Source: Terriglobia bacterium
GTDB taxonomy: Bacteria; Acidobacteriota; Terriglobia; Versatilivoradales; Versatilivoraceae
Assembly (NCBI GenBank): GCA_951813285.1
Contig: OX638355.1
Span: 4,776,437 to 4,840,436 of the forward strand
DNA: 64,000 nt
Direction of reading: 5' to 3'
Below the pieces are notes generated by a model. It searched no databases, was not told the origin of the DNA, and was given only the letters and a program-made list of their open reading frames with translations. Below, piece by piece: positions 43,268-52,166 of this stretch; position 1 is the stretch's first letter, and the number at the start of each line of letters is the position of its first letter. The translations under genes and the position numbers were made by a program.

Positions 43268-44485
43268 ATGAGAAAACTGACCAGCTTCTTGATCGCGACC
43301 GTCATCCTTGTAGGCTCCGGCGCCCTGGCCTACTACCTGGTGTCTATGGCGCCTGAGCCGGAGCGCCGCGAGCCACCGCCCCAAATCCCCTTTGCACAGA
43401 CTGCCAGGGTTGTGGCCGGTTCAGGAGCCATCCCCGTATACGGCGCCGGGACGGTGCGGCCCAGCGCCGAAATCGACATCGCTCCGCTGGTCAGCGGAAA
43501 CGTGGTCTGGATGAATCCGGGCTTTCAGAGCGGCGGGCGGATCAGGGCGGGCCAGGCGATATTCCGAATCGAAAAGGAGGACTACCTGCATCGGGTGCGC
43601 GAGGTGGAAGCCGAACTTGAAGCTCGCCGGGTCGCCCTCTTCGTGGCCCGGGAAGAAGCGGCATTCGCCCGCAGCGAATTCGAGCAATACTCCCGCCGGC
43701 AACTCGAGGCGGGCGAGTCAGCGGGAGAACCGGGACCCCTGGCTCTGAAGGAACCCCAGATGAAGGCGGCTCAAGCGGCCATAGACCGCGTGGAATCCCA
43801 GCTGGCCGATGCCAGGCTGGCCCTGTCCCGCACCGAAGTGCGAGCGCCCTTTGATGGCTACGTGCGTCACGAGTCGTTGGATGTGGGGCAGTTTGTCACC
43901 ACGGGCCAAGCCGTTGGGCGGCTGTTTGCCGCCGATGCGGTCGAGGTGGTGGTGTCCCTGTCCGACGCCAACGCTGCCTTGATCCCGGGGCTCTGGAAAC
44001 TGCGCGCGGGGGACTCCGGAAGACGCGTGGCTGCCCGCGTAATCGGCAGATACAGTGACAAGAGTTACGTTTGGAAGGGTTACGTCGACCGGGCTGAAGT
44101 ATCCATCGACGAGCAGTCGCGAACCATTGACGCAATCCTGCGCGTGCCCAACCCCTTTTCCGCGGGAACCCCAGCCGAGGAAACCGATGAGCCCGGCGCC
44201 TCACCCCCGCTCCTGGTGGGCAAGTTTGTGGAGGTGGCGATCCAGGGTCTTGCTCCTGAGAGCTACTTGCGGGTGCCGCGGGCGGCGCTGCATCCCGGCA
44301 ACGAGGTATGGACGGTGAGCGAAGACAAGAGGGTTAATGTAGTCCCGGTGCGCGTCCTTCAGCGCGTCAACGATGAGGCGTATATCATCGGGGCTCTCGA
44401 AGACGGGCAGTTGGCCATCACCGGGGGCATTCAGCATGTCACCGAAGGCATGCTGGTACAGACGGGGGACGGCTCGGCTCCGTGA
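43268..44485 (+). CDS. RND efflux periplasmic adaptor (membrane fusion protein)
   Basis: 405 residues. An N-terminal membrane anchor (KLTSFLIATVILVGSGALAY) precedes the lipoyl/barrel-sandwich halves (IAPLVSGNVVWMNPGFQSGG and RTEVRAPFDGYVRHESLDVG) that flank a coiled-coil hairpin (about 110-185), then beta-barrel and membrane-proximal domains. Such proteins link an inner-membrane RND pump to an outer-membrane channel. No pump is adjacent; the HAE1 pump (56795) and NodT factor (60086) on the other strand lack an adaptor of their own, so the three probably work together. Close to the Rieske gene, suggesting export of its product. Confidence 0.9.
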   Translation: MRKLTSFLIATVILVGSGALAYYLVSMAPEPERREPPPQIPFAQTARVVAGSGAIPVYGAGTVRPSAEIDIAPLVSGNVVWMNPGFQSGGRIRAGQAIFRIEKEDYLHRVREVEAELEARRVALFVAREEAAFARSEFEQYSRRQLEAGESAGEPGPLALKEPQMKAAQAAIDRVESQLADARLALSRTEVRAPFDGYVRHESLDVGQFVTTGQAVGRLFAADAVEVVVSLSDANAALIPGLWKLRAGDSGRRVAARVIGRYSDKSYVWKGYVDRAEVSIDEQSRTIDAILRVPNPFSAGTPAEETDEPGASPPLLVGKFVEVAIQGLAPESYLRVPRAALHPGNEVWTVSEDKRVNVVPVRVLQRVNDEAYIIGALEDGQLAITGGIQHVTEGMLVQTGDGSAP

Positions 44486-44676
44486 GTGAAATTAAAAAGC
44501 AGTATGCTAAAATGCGAAAGTTCAGTCATCTGGTAGCTCCCCCGTTTCTCGATGCCCGACACTTGTCGGACGGGGGCGAAGACGCTTGTGTCGCGAAGCG
44601 TGATGTTCGGTGCGTCCAATGACCGGATTCCGGCAAGCGCACCGGCCTTGAGCCGTCCAATCAGGACAGGAAAACT

Positions 44677-46704
44677 ATGGGCCCGGCCGCGCAATCCCCA
44701 ATACGCCTCGCCGAAGAGTTGGTTCTCCTGATGCTCAATGAGCAGAGCGGCTATCTGGAGATGGTTCCCGGCTGGAGTTTCTCCTGCGTCATGGCCGGCT
44801 CCGTCATCGCCGATCTTGCGCTGGAGGATCGAATCGACAGTGATTTGAACAGGTTGTATCTTGTGGATCCCACTCCAATCGGAGACAAGCTGCTCGACCC
44901 CACGCTCAAGGAGATCGCCGAGTCCCGGGAATCCTCGGACACGCAATTCTGGATCGAACGGATCGCAGGCCGCTCCGAGGAAATCGTCACGGCCACACTC
45001 GATCGCCTGGTGGAGAGGAAGATCCTCGACTACGAGATGGGTGGATTCTGGGGCCTCTCGCGCTCCGTTTCACGCTCGGGAACCTATCCGACCTCTGACT
45101 TCCACGTCCGCCAGGAAGCTAAATCAAGAGTCCTGAGCGTCATCTTGAACGACGACATCCCTGATCCGAGCGATGCCATTCTCATTGCCTTGATGCATAC
45201 TTGCGGCGGTTTCAAGCTGGTGCTTTCGCCGGAAGACTACGAAGAGAAACTCGAGCGGATCGAGACGATTGCCAAGCTGGATCTGGTAGGGCGGTCGGTT
45301 GCCAGCGCAGTGAGGGACAGCACCGCCCAACCGAAGACCCGTCGTGTCATCCAAGCCAAACCCATTCCGAAACTCCGATTCGTCGACATCCTGCGACAAC
45401 GTGACCTTCGCTCGGGAAATATCCCGAAGGCGATGAACGGCATCTTCCGTGAGTACGGGCCGGTCGTCCAGCTTCCCTTCAAGATCCGCAAGTCGACCGT
45501 AGTCGCCTTGATGGGGCCGGACACCAATCAGTGGGTCAACAAGTACGGGCGGTTCTACCTGCGCTCGAAGGACTACATCCAGGATCTGGAACGTGCGTTC
45601 GGAGCCACCCGCACCATGCCGGGCATGGATGGCGCCGAGCACTACAGGATGCGCAAGTCGCTTCAGGGTGCTTATTCCCGTGCCGCTCTCGGGCGGAAGC
45701 TGCCGGAGTTGATCCACCAGTGCAGACAATCGCTGTGCCGATGGAATGAAGGCGAGGTTTTGCGAGCAGGCCCGACCTTCAAGAAACACGTCAGCAGCCA
45801 AATCTCTCATCTGATGATCGGAGTGGATTGCAGCCACTACGTCGACGAACTGCTTGAATTCGAACATCGCGCGCTGGTGACGCAAGTTCAGGGCGCATTG
45901 CCCAAGTTCATGCTGCGCACGCCCAAGATGAAACGCTATGGAAAGCGTGTCCGTGAACTCCAGGAAGCGATAACCGCATCCCACACGCCGGCTCAGCGGA
46001 GGGGAAAGCCGCCGGATCTTGCCGACGCAATCCTCGAACTCCACAAGAACGACCCGCAGTTCCTGCCGGAGACGGACATTACCTTCCCGTTTGTAGCGTC
46101 AATGGTCGCCAGCATCTATCTCGGCAGCGGGCTCGCCTTCGCGGTCTATTCCATGATTCGACACCCGGACCTGTACGCGAAGATCCAACGAGAAGCCGAG
46201 TTGCTCTTCGGTAACGGACGCGAACCGCAAGCGGAGGACTTTAGTCACGAGAGCATCGACGCGACCGTCCGCCTCTGCATGGAGTCCGCGCGTTTGTACC
46301 CGGTGATTCCCTGGCAGTTGAGAACGGTCATGAACGAGTGTATTGTCAGTGGCTATGAAATTCCGGCCAAGACGATGCTATTGATTTGCCAGACGGCAAC
46401 TCACTATGCGGAGGACCTGTTCAAGGACCCGCTGGACTTCGACATAGACCGTTATCTACCGGATCGGGCGGAACATACGACCCCGGGCGCCTATGCTCCC
46501 TATGGCTTGGGAACGCACACTTGCCTTGGAAGTCGGTGGGTGGAACTGCAGATGGCCGTCAATATCCTGCTCATCGCCTACCACTTGAAGCTGGACGTGA
46601 TGCCCGCGGACTACAAACTTGGATTCAATCCCTTCCCGACATCTTCCCCCAACAAGAAGTTGAAGTTCCGCGTCACTCGAATCAGGAATCCGGTCCTGTC
46701 TTGA
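44677..46704 (+). CDS. GPP34 (GOLPH3-like) - cytochrome P450 fusion
   Basis: 675 residues. Residues 1-215 match the GPP34 fold: RLAEELVLLMLNEQSGYLEM, SCVMAGSVIADLALEDRIDS, ATLDRLVERKILDYE. GOLPH3 binds phosphatidylinositol 4-phosphate in eukaryotes; bacterial GPP34 ligands are poorly known. From about 225 on it is a P450: K-helix MESARLYPVIPWQLR (Glu536, Arg539) and haem loop APYGLGTHTCLGSRW (Cys616). The I-helix region YLGSGLAFAVYS lacks the common acid-Thr pair, so oxygen activation may differ. No redox partner nearby. ACAGGA lies 8 bases before the ATG. The GPP34 part may hold the P450 at a membrane or near its lipid substrate. Confidence 0.85.
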   Translation: MGPAAQSPIRLAEELVLLMLNEQSGYLEMVPGWSFSCVMAGSVIADLALEDRIDSDLNRLYLVDPTPIGDKLLDPTLKEIAESRESSDTQFWIERIAGRSEEIVTATLDRLVERKILDYEMGGFWGLSRSVSRSGTYPTSDFHVRQEAKSRVLSVILNDDIPDPSDAILIALMHTCGGFKLVLSPEDYEEKLERIETIAKLDLVGRSVASAVRDSTAQPKTRRVIQAKPIPKLRFVDILRQRDLRSGNIPKAMNGIFREYGPVVQLPFKIRKSTVVALMGPDTNQWVNKYGRFYLRSKDYIQDLERAFGATRTMPGMDGAEHYRMRKSLQGAYSRAALGRKLPELIHQCRQSLCRWNEGEVLRAGPTFKKHVSSQISHLMIGVDCSHYVDELLEFEHRALVTQVQGALPKFMLRTPKMKRYGKRVRELQEAITASHTPAQRRGKPPDLADAILELHKNDPQFLPETDITFPFVASMVASIYLGSGLAFAVYSMIRHPDLYAKIQREAELLFGNGREPQAEDFSHESIDATVRLCMESARLYPVIPWQLRTVMNECIVSGYEIPAKTMLLICQTATHYAEDLFKDPLDFDIDRYLPDRAEHTTPGAYAPYGLGTHTCLGSRWVELQMAVNILLIAYHLKLDVMPADYKLGFNPFPTSSPNKKLKFRVTRIRNPVLS

Positions 46705-47008
46705 ACATTCCAGTCTCAAAACATTACAGAGACCATTTCGATCTTTCTGTGGTAAATTTAGGTTGCTCGTGTGGTAAATTTGCGTTATTTGCAACCGAAA
46801 AATCTGCTGCAGGCCCGCACTTTGAATTGATGCGGCTGCGAGTGTTGGCGGCGGAACGTGGTCTCTGGGCGGGCTCTCTGGTGTTCTCAGACTGTGCTTC
46901 GACGCCGTCATGGTCGTTGGGGCGACCGGCCGCGACGACAATCATGCCGGCGCCCGGAGAATATGACCTGATCCCGTAGGGACTCCTACCCGCGATGGAG
47001 CGGGGGAA
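46705..47008. other. Intergenic region upstream of ispH with a spaced direct repeat
   Basis: 304 bases without a supported gene. It contains an AT-rich stretch with two exact copies of TGTGGTAAATTT (46748-46759 and 46770-46781). Otherwise nothing recognisable. Confidence 0.6.
46748..46781. promoter_or_regulatory. Candidate operator: two TGTGGTAAATTT repeats, 22 bp apart
   Basis: Exact 12-base direct repeats with a 22-bp period, about two helical turns, in an AT-rich patch of otherwise GC-rich DNA, about 230 bases upstream of ispH. This geometry suits a regulator binding the same face twice. No regulator gene is visible nearby. Confidence 0.35.
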
Positions 47009-47995
47009 ATGACGATGACGGACCATAGAGGCGAGGGCTGTCTGAGAGTTGTCCTGGCCCAGCCCCGAGGCTTTTGCGCGGGCGTGGAGCGGGCGATAGA
47101 GATCGTTGAGGCGGCGCTGCGGAAATTCGGACCTCCGGTATATGTGCGGCATGAAATCGTCCACAACCGGCGCGTCGTCGAGAATCTGAAGGCGAAGGGT
47201 GTGCACTTCGTGGAGGAGATCGAACAGATTCCAAAAGGGATGGTAGCCGTCTTTAGCGCTCACGGGGTGGCAGCGCAGGTCGAGCAGGACGCCGCGACAC
47301 GGGGGCTGCGCGCGATCGACGCTACCTGTCCGCTTGTGTCCAAGGTGCACGCGGAAGGACGGCGGTACGCCCGCGGCGGCTACGACATCGTGCTGATCGG
47401 CCACGAGAACCACCCGGAAGTTGAAGGCACGGTCGGGCAAATTCCAGGCAGGGTCATCGTGATCGGAGACGTCGAGGGGGTCGAGGCTCTGACGGTGCGC
47501 GATCCGGAGAAGGTGGCTTACATTACGCAGACGACCCTTTCCGTTGACGATACGCGTGAGGTAATCGCGGCACTTCGACGGCGGTTTCCGAAGATCGTAG
47601 GACCGGACGTCAAGGATATCTGTTACGCGACACAGAACCGCCAGGCGGCTGTCCGAATGGCGGCCTCGATCGTGGATGTGGTTCTGGTGGTGGGCGCCCG
47701 CAACAGCTCGAACTCGAACCGGCTGTGCGAGGTGGCTGAGGACGCTGGCGTGCCTGGCTTCCTGGTCGAAGACGCGTCGAAGCTCGATCCGGCCTGGCTG
47801 GAGGGCAAGAAGAGCGTTTGCATTACAGCCGGCGCGTCCGCTCCGGAGGAACTGATCTGGGAGGTCATCGGGAAGCTCCGGGAATACGCAACGCTGGACG
47901 TTTCAACCATGGACGGGATTGTCGAGCATGTGCACTTCGGCCTGCCCGATGGGCTCGATGCCGCCGGCCCGGGGAGCGAAAGCCGAGCGACCTGA
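47009..47995 (+). CDS. ispH: 4-hydroxy-3-methylbut-2-enyl diphosphate reductase
   Basis: 328-residue iron-sulfur enzyme giving IPP and DMAPP in the last MEP step. The three cluster Cys are in [14 protein letters not shown] (Cys23), [13 protein letters not shown] (Cys107) and [13 protein letters not shown] (Cys205). [27 protein letters not shown] and [12 protein letters not shown] are also diagnostic. The ATG at 47009 or the one at 47015 can be used; GGAG lies upstream. It is followed 18 bases later by the squalene synthase remnant and then the squalene synthase gene, which puts precursor supply and C30 assembly in one transcript. Confidence 0.95.
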   Translation: MTMTDHRGEGCLRVVLAQPRGFCAGVERAIEIVEAALRKFGPPVYVRHEIVHNRRVVENLKAKGVHFVEEIEQIPKGMVAVFSAHGVAAQVEQDAATRGLRAIDATCPLVSKVHAEGRRYARGGYDIVLIGHENHPEVEGTVGQIPGRVIVIGDVEGVEALTVRDPEKVAYITQTTLSVDDTREVIAALRRRFPKIVGPDVKDICYATQNRQAAVRMAASIVDVVLVVGARNSSNSNRLCEVAEDAGVPGFLVEDASKLDPAWLEGKKSVCITAGASAPEELIWEVIGKLREYATLDVSTMDGIVEHVHFGLPDGLDAAGPGSESRAT

Positions 47996-48013
47996 AGAGC
48001 GATCGGGATCACC

Positions 48014-48142
48014 ATGGACGCAAGTCACTCGAGCTCTTCGGCGTCGAGCGACATCACGTTCCGGACGGAGATGCTGGACGGGTTGCAGTTCATCCTCTTC
48101 AAGCTCTTTACCTTCGGTTTGCCCAAAACGTCGGCGGCATGA
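48014..48142 (+). pseudogene. Collapsed squalene synthase remnant (N- and C-termini joined)
   Basis: A 42-codon frame. Its first about 24 residues ([20 protein letters not shown]) match the start of the squalene synthase-like protein at 61895-62956 ([20 protein letters not shown]). Its last part ([17 protein letters not shown]) matches that protein's end ([15 protein letters not shown]). About 310 codons in between are missing. The stop overlaps the ATG of the next gene as ATGA, so the little frame may still serve to couple translation. Confidence 0.8.
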
Positions 48143-49215
48143 GCGCGACTTCTTCAAATGGACCGACCGACGGCGATCTTTCCTGCCAGGCACGGTTGTT
48201 GCAAGACGTTTCACGCACCTTCGCTCTCACCATTCCGCAGCTCCCCCATCGCTTGCGATGGCCCGTAACCAACGCTTATCTCCTGTGTCGGATTGCCGAC
48301 ACCGTCGAAGACGAGCCTGCGCTCTCGCTGGCGCAGAAGCAGGCGTTCCTGGACCGGTTGGTTCAAATGATTGCCGGTCGTGAAGATGCGACCCCATTCG
48401 CTCGTGACCTCGGCTCACTGCTGTCTTCATCCACCACCGAGCAGGAACGGGACCTTGTCGCCAACTGCAGCCGCGTAATCCGTATCACTGCAAGTCTCCG
48501 TTCCAGCCAGCGCGGAGCCATCGTGCGTTGCTTGCGAATCATGTCTGGCGGCATGATGGAGTTCCAGCGGAATCCAAACCCGGTCGGGCTGAAGGACTGT
48601 TCCTGTCTGGATCGCTATTGCTATTACGTTGCGGGAGTTGTGGGGGAGATGCTCACCGAGTTGTTCTGCGACTACTCCGCCGAAGTCAACAAGCAGCGAA
48701 AGGGTCTGCTGGAATTGTCGGTGGCCTACGCCCAGGGACTGCAGATGACCAACATCCTCAAGGACCTGTGGGACGACCGGCGGCGCGGTGTGTGCTGGCT
48801 TCCCAGAGACGTGTTCCGGGCGTCAGGTTTCGAGTTGGATCGACTGTCCCCCGGCGAGGCCGATCCAAGGTTCCTCGATGGGTTCTTAGAGCTGGTGGCG
48901 ATTACCGTGCGCTTGCTCCGGGATGGATTGCGGTACGTTCTGCTCATCCCTGCCCATGAAGCCGGCCTCCGCCGCTATCTATTATGGAGCCTGGGCTTGT
49001 CCGTGCTCACGTTGCGGCGCCTCTACAGGACGCCCTCATTCATGAGCGGCCGGAACATAAGACTGTCGCGGTTGAGCGTCCTAGCGCTCATTGTCTTGAG
49101 CAGCGTCCTGGCTCGGTCGGATTCCGCCTTGAAGTTCCTGTTCAAGGCGGTCACCCGCGGCCTGCCCGTCGCCGCGCAGCCACAAACGGTCAACTCCTTG
49201 CATATTGAGCGCTGA
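48139..49215 (+). CDS. Squalene/phytoene synthase family protein, type 1
   Basis: 358 residues of the head-to-head prenyl synthase family. First Asp-rich motif [13 protein letters not shown] (Asp54, Asp58); second, [13 protein letters not shown] (Asp209, Asp212, Asp213); [13 protein letters not shown] resembles the eukaryotic-type squalene synthase signature, as does CWLPRDVF. The C-terminal about 110 residues contain hydrophobic segments ([16 protein letters not shown]) suggesting membrane association. Squalene is the likely product type, but phytoene-like or other C30/C40 products are possible. The start overlaps the upstream remnant stop (ATGA). It converges on the DUF2236 gene. Confidence 0.88.
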   Translation: MSATSSNGPTDGDLSCQARLLQDVSRTFALTIPQLPHRLRWPVTNAYLLCRIADTVEDEPALSLAQKQAFLDRLVQMIAGREDATPFARDLGSLLSSSTTEQERDLVANCSRVIRITASLRSSQRGAIVRCLRIMSGGMMEFQRNPNPVGLKDCSCLDRYCYYVAGVVGEMLTELFCDYSAEVNKQRKGLLELSVAYAQGLQMTNILKDLWDDRRRGVCWLPRDVFRASGFELDRLSPGEADPRFLDGFLELVAITVRLLRDGLRYVLLIPAHEAGLRRYLLWSLGLSVLTLRRLYRTPSFMSGRNIRLSRLSVLALIVLSSVLARSDSALKFLFKAVTRGLPVAAQPQTVNSLHIER

Positions 49216-49363
49216 GGATGGAAGTGTGTTCGCGCAACTCCGCATTCGCCATGGTCCACGCTTGATAGTCGACGCGACGGTTTTGGGCTGAACGCCCAGT
49301 GGCCAGTCGCTAGCCCGCATTTCGTCACGGCACCAGGGGACGTGATCGTGGCGCAGGCACCGC

Positions 49364-50521
49364 TTACCAAGGGCTCGACTTCGAGTGTTTTACATGATCG
49401 GGCATCTTGTAGCTCACCCCATGCTCGTCGAACACTGAGATTTGAAGAAGCTGGGTAAAATTGTCGGATCTGACCAATTGTCCGCCCTTCAGAATTCTTT
49501 GAAGGCGTTGCTTCATCCGGAAGTAAAACAGAGTTCCCATGGAAGAGTTCTTCGGAAACTCGAAGCGACTGGCGAGTTGGTTTCCGATGAGCGCTCGTGA
49601 AAGACGGTAGGCCAGATCCGTCACCTTCTTTACTTCGGCCGGTTCCCTGACGCCGGCAACCGACGGAATGGCCTGAATCAAACCGTTCGCCACGGTTATC
49701 GAAGCGGAGTCGGGCAGCGGTTCGCACAAGTAGCTGATCTTGTATATTTTTTCCGCTTCGGCTGCGGTGGTATAGAGGATGGTTTCAGGTATTCCCATGA
49801 GATAACCGGCGTAGCGCCAGACAGCCAGAATACTCTCTCTTTCTTCTTGGCTGAAACGTGCGCCCACCTGCAGCGAGTATTCCAGCAAACGCTTGGAAAA
49901 GACGGAGATGGCAAAACCCAGATGGGCCGCGCTCACCGGCGTGCCCCAGGCTTCGTGATTCCAATCCTCCGAATTGTTCAGCAAGGACCTGATTCGGGCA
50001 TGAATGAAGCGAATGCGGGTAGAGAGCTTCCAGCCGTCATTCTCTCTGTACAAGCCGCCGGGAAAGAAAATATCCATCATGTGGCGGTTGTTCTGCTGCA
50101 GGCGCCTCGTGGTCGACGACACGCGCTCGGTAATGCTGAAGGACTTGGCGATCAGCGTCGAAAAGCCCTCCACGAGCACCCCCGTGACGAACGCGATCAG
50201 CATGAGGTCCACGTTTGCGTGGAAGGCGCGAATCCCCGGCCGAAAGGCGTCGTAGTCGAGCCAGGGAGGACGGTCGTCAAGAGACTCGATGAAATCGCGC
50301 AGGATCTGCGGGGCCTTGCGCAACCCCTCTTCCTGCTGCTCTATGCCGGCCTTGATAAAGCGGTGCAGGTCGGCGGGCGGCACCGAGGAGAGCTCCTCCA
50401 TGATCGGGTCGAACACAGGGTCGCCGATTCTGGTGTGCCGGACGTAGTTGTCAGCGGCTTCCTGGTCGATGGCGCGCGCTTTGGCGTAGCCTTCGACATA
50501 TGCTGTGGGGACATTCTCCAT
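49364..50521 (-). CDS. DUF2236 / MpaB-like oxygenase
   Basis: 385 residues. FFPGGLYRENDGWKLSTRIR followed by FIHARIRSLL, then EDWNHEAWGTPVSAAHLGFA, matches the haem-binding core of the DUF2236 family (latex-clearing protein, MpaB), whose characterised members cleave or oxidise isoprenoid chains. Helical throughout, with a hydrophobic stretch LMLIAFVTGVLVEGFSTLIA. The ATG at 50521 has GGGAG at 9 bases and is preferred to the frame start at 50593. Next to two prenyl synthases and two other oxygenases, it probably acts on the same isoprenoid lipid. Confidence 0.8.
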   Translation of the reverse strand: MENVPTAYVEGYAKARAIDQEAADNYVRHTRIGDPVFDPIMEELSSVPPADLHRFIKAGIEQQEEGLRKAPQILRDFIESLDDRPPWLDYDAFRPGIRAFHANVDLMLIAFVTGVLVEGFSTLIAKSFSITERVSSTTRRLQQNNRHMMDIFFPGGLYRENDGWKLSTRIRFIHARIRSLLNNSEDWNHEAWGTPVSAAHLGFAISVFSKRLLEYSLQVGARFSQEERESILAVWRYAGYLMGIPETILYTTAAEAEKIYKISYLCEPLPDSASITVANGLIQAIPSVAGVREPAEVKKVTDLAYRLSRALIGNQLASRFEFPKNSSMGTLFYFRMKQRLQRILKGGQLVRSDNFTQLLQISVFDEHGVSYKMPDHVKHSKSSPW

Positions 50522-50915
50522 GGCGATTTCTCCCAGCCCGATACCGAACGCCTGACGTCCTTTGGATCTGCAGGTCGCGTTCGTAACTTCCACGTGTGCA
50601 CACCCGTGCGTGCGCTTAGAGATCCAGCGAGCTTTGCCAATCCTCTCCGGGCATCTGCCTCAACTTCCTCAATCGTCCCGATTTTCCAATGAGTTAAGCA
50701 TGGTTGGGAGAGCAAGTCAAGTTTGCCGTTCCCCGCACCGGGCCGGCATTTTGCGGGCTTGCCAGAGGCTTGCGACCGGCCGTTGGGGTCCTGGCTTCAG
50801 GGGACAAACCCGCCCTCATCGACGAGTCATGACCGCGGAGCGGACAGGACTTGGCTCATCAACAACAAACTCCATGTCGATGGATTTCAGGCAGCCGGTC
50901 TGAGGCACGGCCTCA
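50522..50915. other. Gap between DUF2236 gene and the export genes
   Basis: 394 bases on the minus-strand side. No gene recognised. It includes a candidate minus-strand promoter (50692-50720) and a 6-bp hairpin TGAGGC/GCCTCA next to the beta-barrel gene stop without a T run. Confidence 0.5.
50692..50720 (-). promoter_or_regulatory. Candidate sigma-70-type promoter for the DUF2236 gene
   Basis: On the minus strand, TTGACT and TTAACT are separated by 17 bases, about 170 bases upstream of the ATG at 50521. The -35 is good and the -10 weak. Found by eye only. Confidence 0.3.
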
Positions 50916-52166
50916 CTAGAAATTGTAGATCAGGCTGAACGAAAAAAAGCTGTCGCGCCGCGTCTCATGGAGGATGTCGGATTCCTCCACGCGGGGAAAG
51001 GCGATCGATTCCACGCTGAGCGACCACCGGTCCGTAATGCGCCGGTTGAATTCCAGACTCACGACTTGCGAGGAGCGGGTGGCGTCGAACATGATGCCGG
51101 CCAGCAGCTCCGTTCCCTGGACATCATTGGGCGCCCACCGCGTGGCCACGAAGACATCGTTATCGAAGGCATTGGTCGCGTTGCCTCCCCGCCCGTCGTA
51201 GTTCCATTCGCCCAGCAGGCTGAGGTCGTGGGCCGATCCCCACACCGAATAGAATGTGTATTCGAACCCGGACACCAGTGCTCCGTAGTTCTGCTCCACC
51301 CCCCGAATATTACGCGCGCCGGATCGCTGGATGGCTTCGAGCTTGAGCAGCCAGGCGTCGAGCGTGAGCTGAGCGTCCAGACCCAACTGGCGGATCTGCC
51401 CGTAGTAGGGCCGCAGAAACGGAACGCCGCCTGAGTTCAACTCCGGCTGGAGATGAGGTTCTCGGCTGGTGCCGTCAAAGACGCTGGCGCCGATGTCCAG
51501 GGGGCCGAGACTGTGGCTGTAACGGGCTGCGACATCGAAATGCCACTGATTGGCGCGGCTCTCATAGAGAGGATTGTCGTCATCGACGACCAACGAGTAG
51601 CGAAGGCGGCCCCCCGGACCCGGAAAGGTGCGGCCGCGGTGATAGGGCAGGCCGAAAACCTCGACCACGCCCCAATCTGCGGACCAAGTGAGATGGGCCA
51701 TGGGCTGGCCCAGCTTTTCCTCTTCGTCGGGGTGTTCGATCAAATCGGTCTGGTTGACGATATCGACGAGGTGGCGGGATTCGGCCACTCCCCAGAACAC
51801 CCGGTCGACACCCAGGCGCAACTCCCATTCACCACTGCCGGTTTGTCCGAACACCAACAAATAGGCTTCCCGTAGATCGGCATGGGTTCGGAGAGGGTCC
51901 GCGCTGTCGTAGCGAAAAAACGGGGTCAGCGAGAAGCTGCGGCCGCGGGCGTCCTCCAGATGGAATTCCGGCTCCGCCAGGACGCCGCTGGCATGCCGGC
52001 TCTGCTCCGGAAAGGCCCCGGACTGGGGATGCCAGCGGCCCTCCAGGCTCAGGCGACCGGAAAAATCGTAGTCAATGGGCGGAGCCGAAGACCCTGGGGC
52101 CACCCCGAACAAGGCCACCCAAATCGAAACGAGAACGATGTGGACAAGGGCCGCGCCCCACCTCAT
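50916..52166 (-). CDS. Outer-membrane beta-barrel protein
   Basis: 416 residues. Signal RWGAALVHIVLVSIWVALFG, then alternating beta strands (YDFSGRLSLEGRWHPQ, WHFDVAARYSHSLGPLDIGA, LLGEWNYDGRGG), ending in FFSFSLIYNF with the terminal Phe typical of barrel insertion. Porin-like proteins of this kind occur with LolA-like and RND genes. The ATG at 52166 overlaps the LolA-like stop (TGATG), showing translational coupling; longer frames upstream are not supported. Probably the outer-membrane part of a lipid export or import path. Confidence 0.82.
   Translation of the reverse strand: MRWGAALVHIVLVSIWVALFGVAPGSSAPPIDYDFSGRLSLEGRWHPQSGAFPEQSRHASGVLAEPEFHLEDARGRSFSLTPFFRYDSADPLRTHADLREAYLLVFGQTGSGEWELRLGVDRVFWGVAESRHLVDIVNQTDLIEHPDEEEKLGQPMAHLTWSADWGVVEVFGLPYHRGRTFPGPGGRLRYSLVVDDDNPLYESRANQWHFDVAARYSHSLGPLDIGASVFDGTSREPHLQPELNSGGVPFLRPYYGQIRQLGLDAQLTLDAWLLKLEAIQRSGARNIRGVEQNYGALVSGFEYTFYSVWGSAHDLSLLGEWNYDGRGGNATNAFDNDVFVATRWAPNDVQGTELLAGIMFDATRSSQVVSLEFNRRITDRWSLSVESIAFPRVEESDILHETRRDSFFSFSLIYNF

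Noticed and set aside
47818-48138. Longer start for the type 1 squalene synthase gene (in-frame from 47818)
   Set aside because: It would run inside ispH in another frame; the ATG at 48139 fits the family N-terminus and is coupled to the remnant stop.
50898-50918. Terminator after the beta-barrel gene
   Set aside because: There is a 6-bp hairpin TGAGGC/GCCTCA, but it is not followed by a T run on the minus strand.
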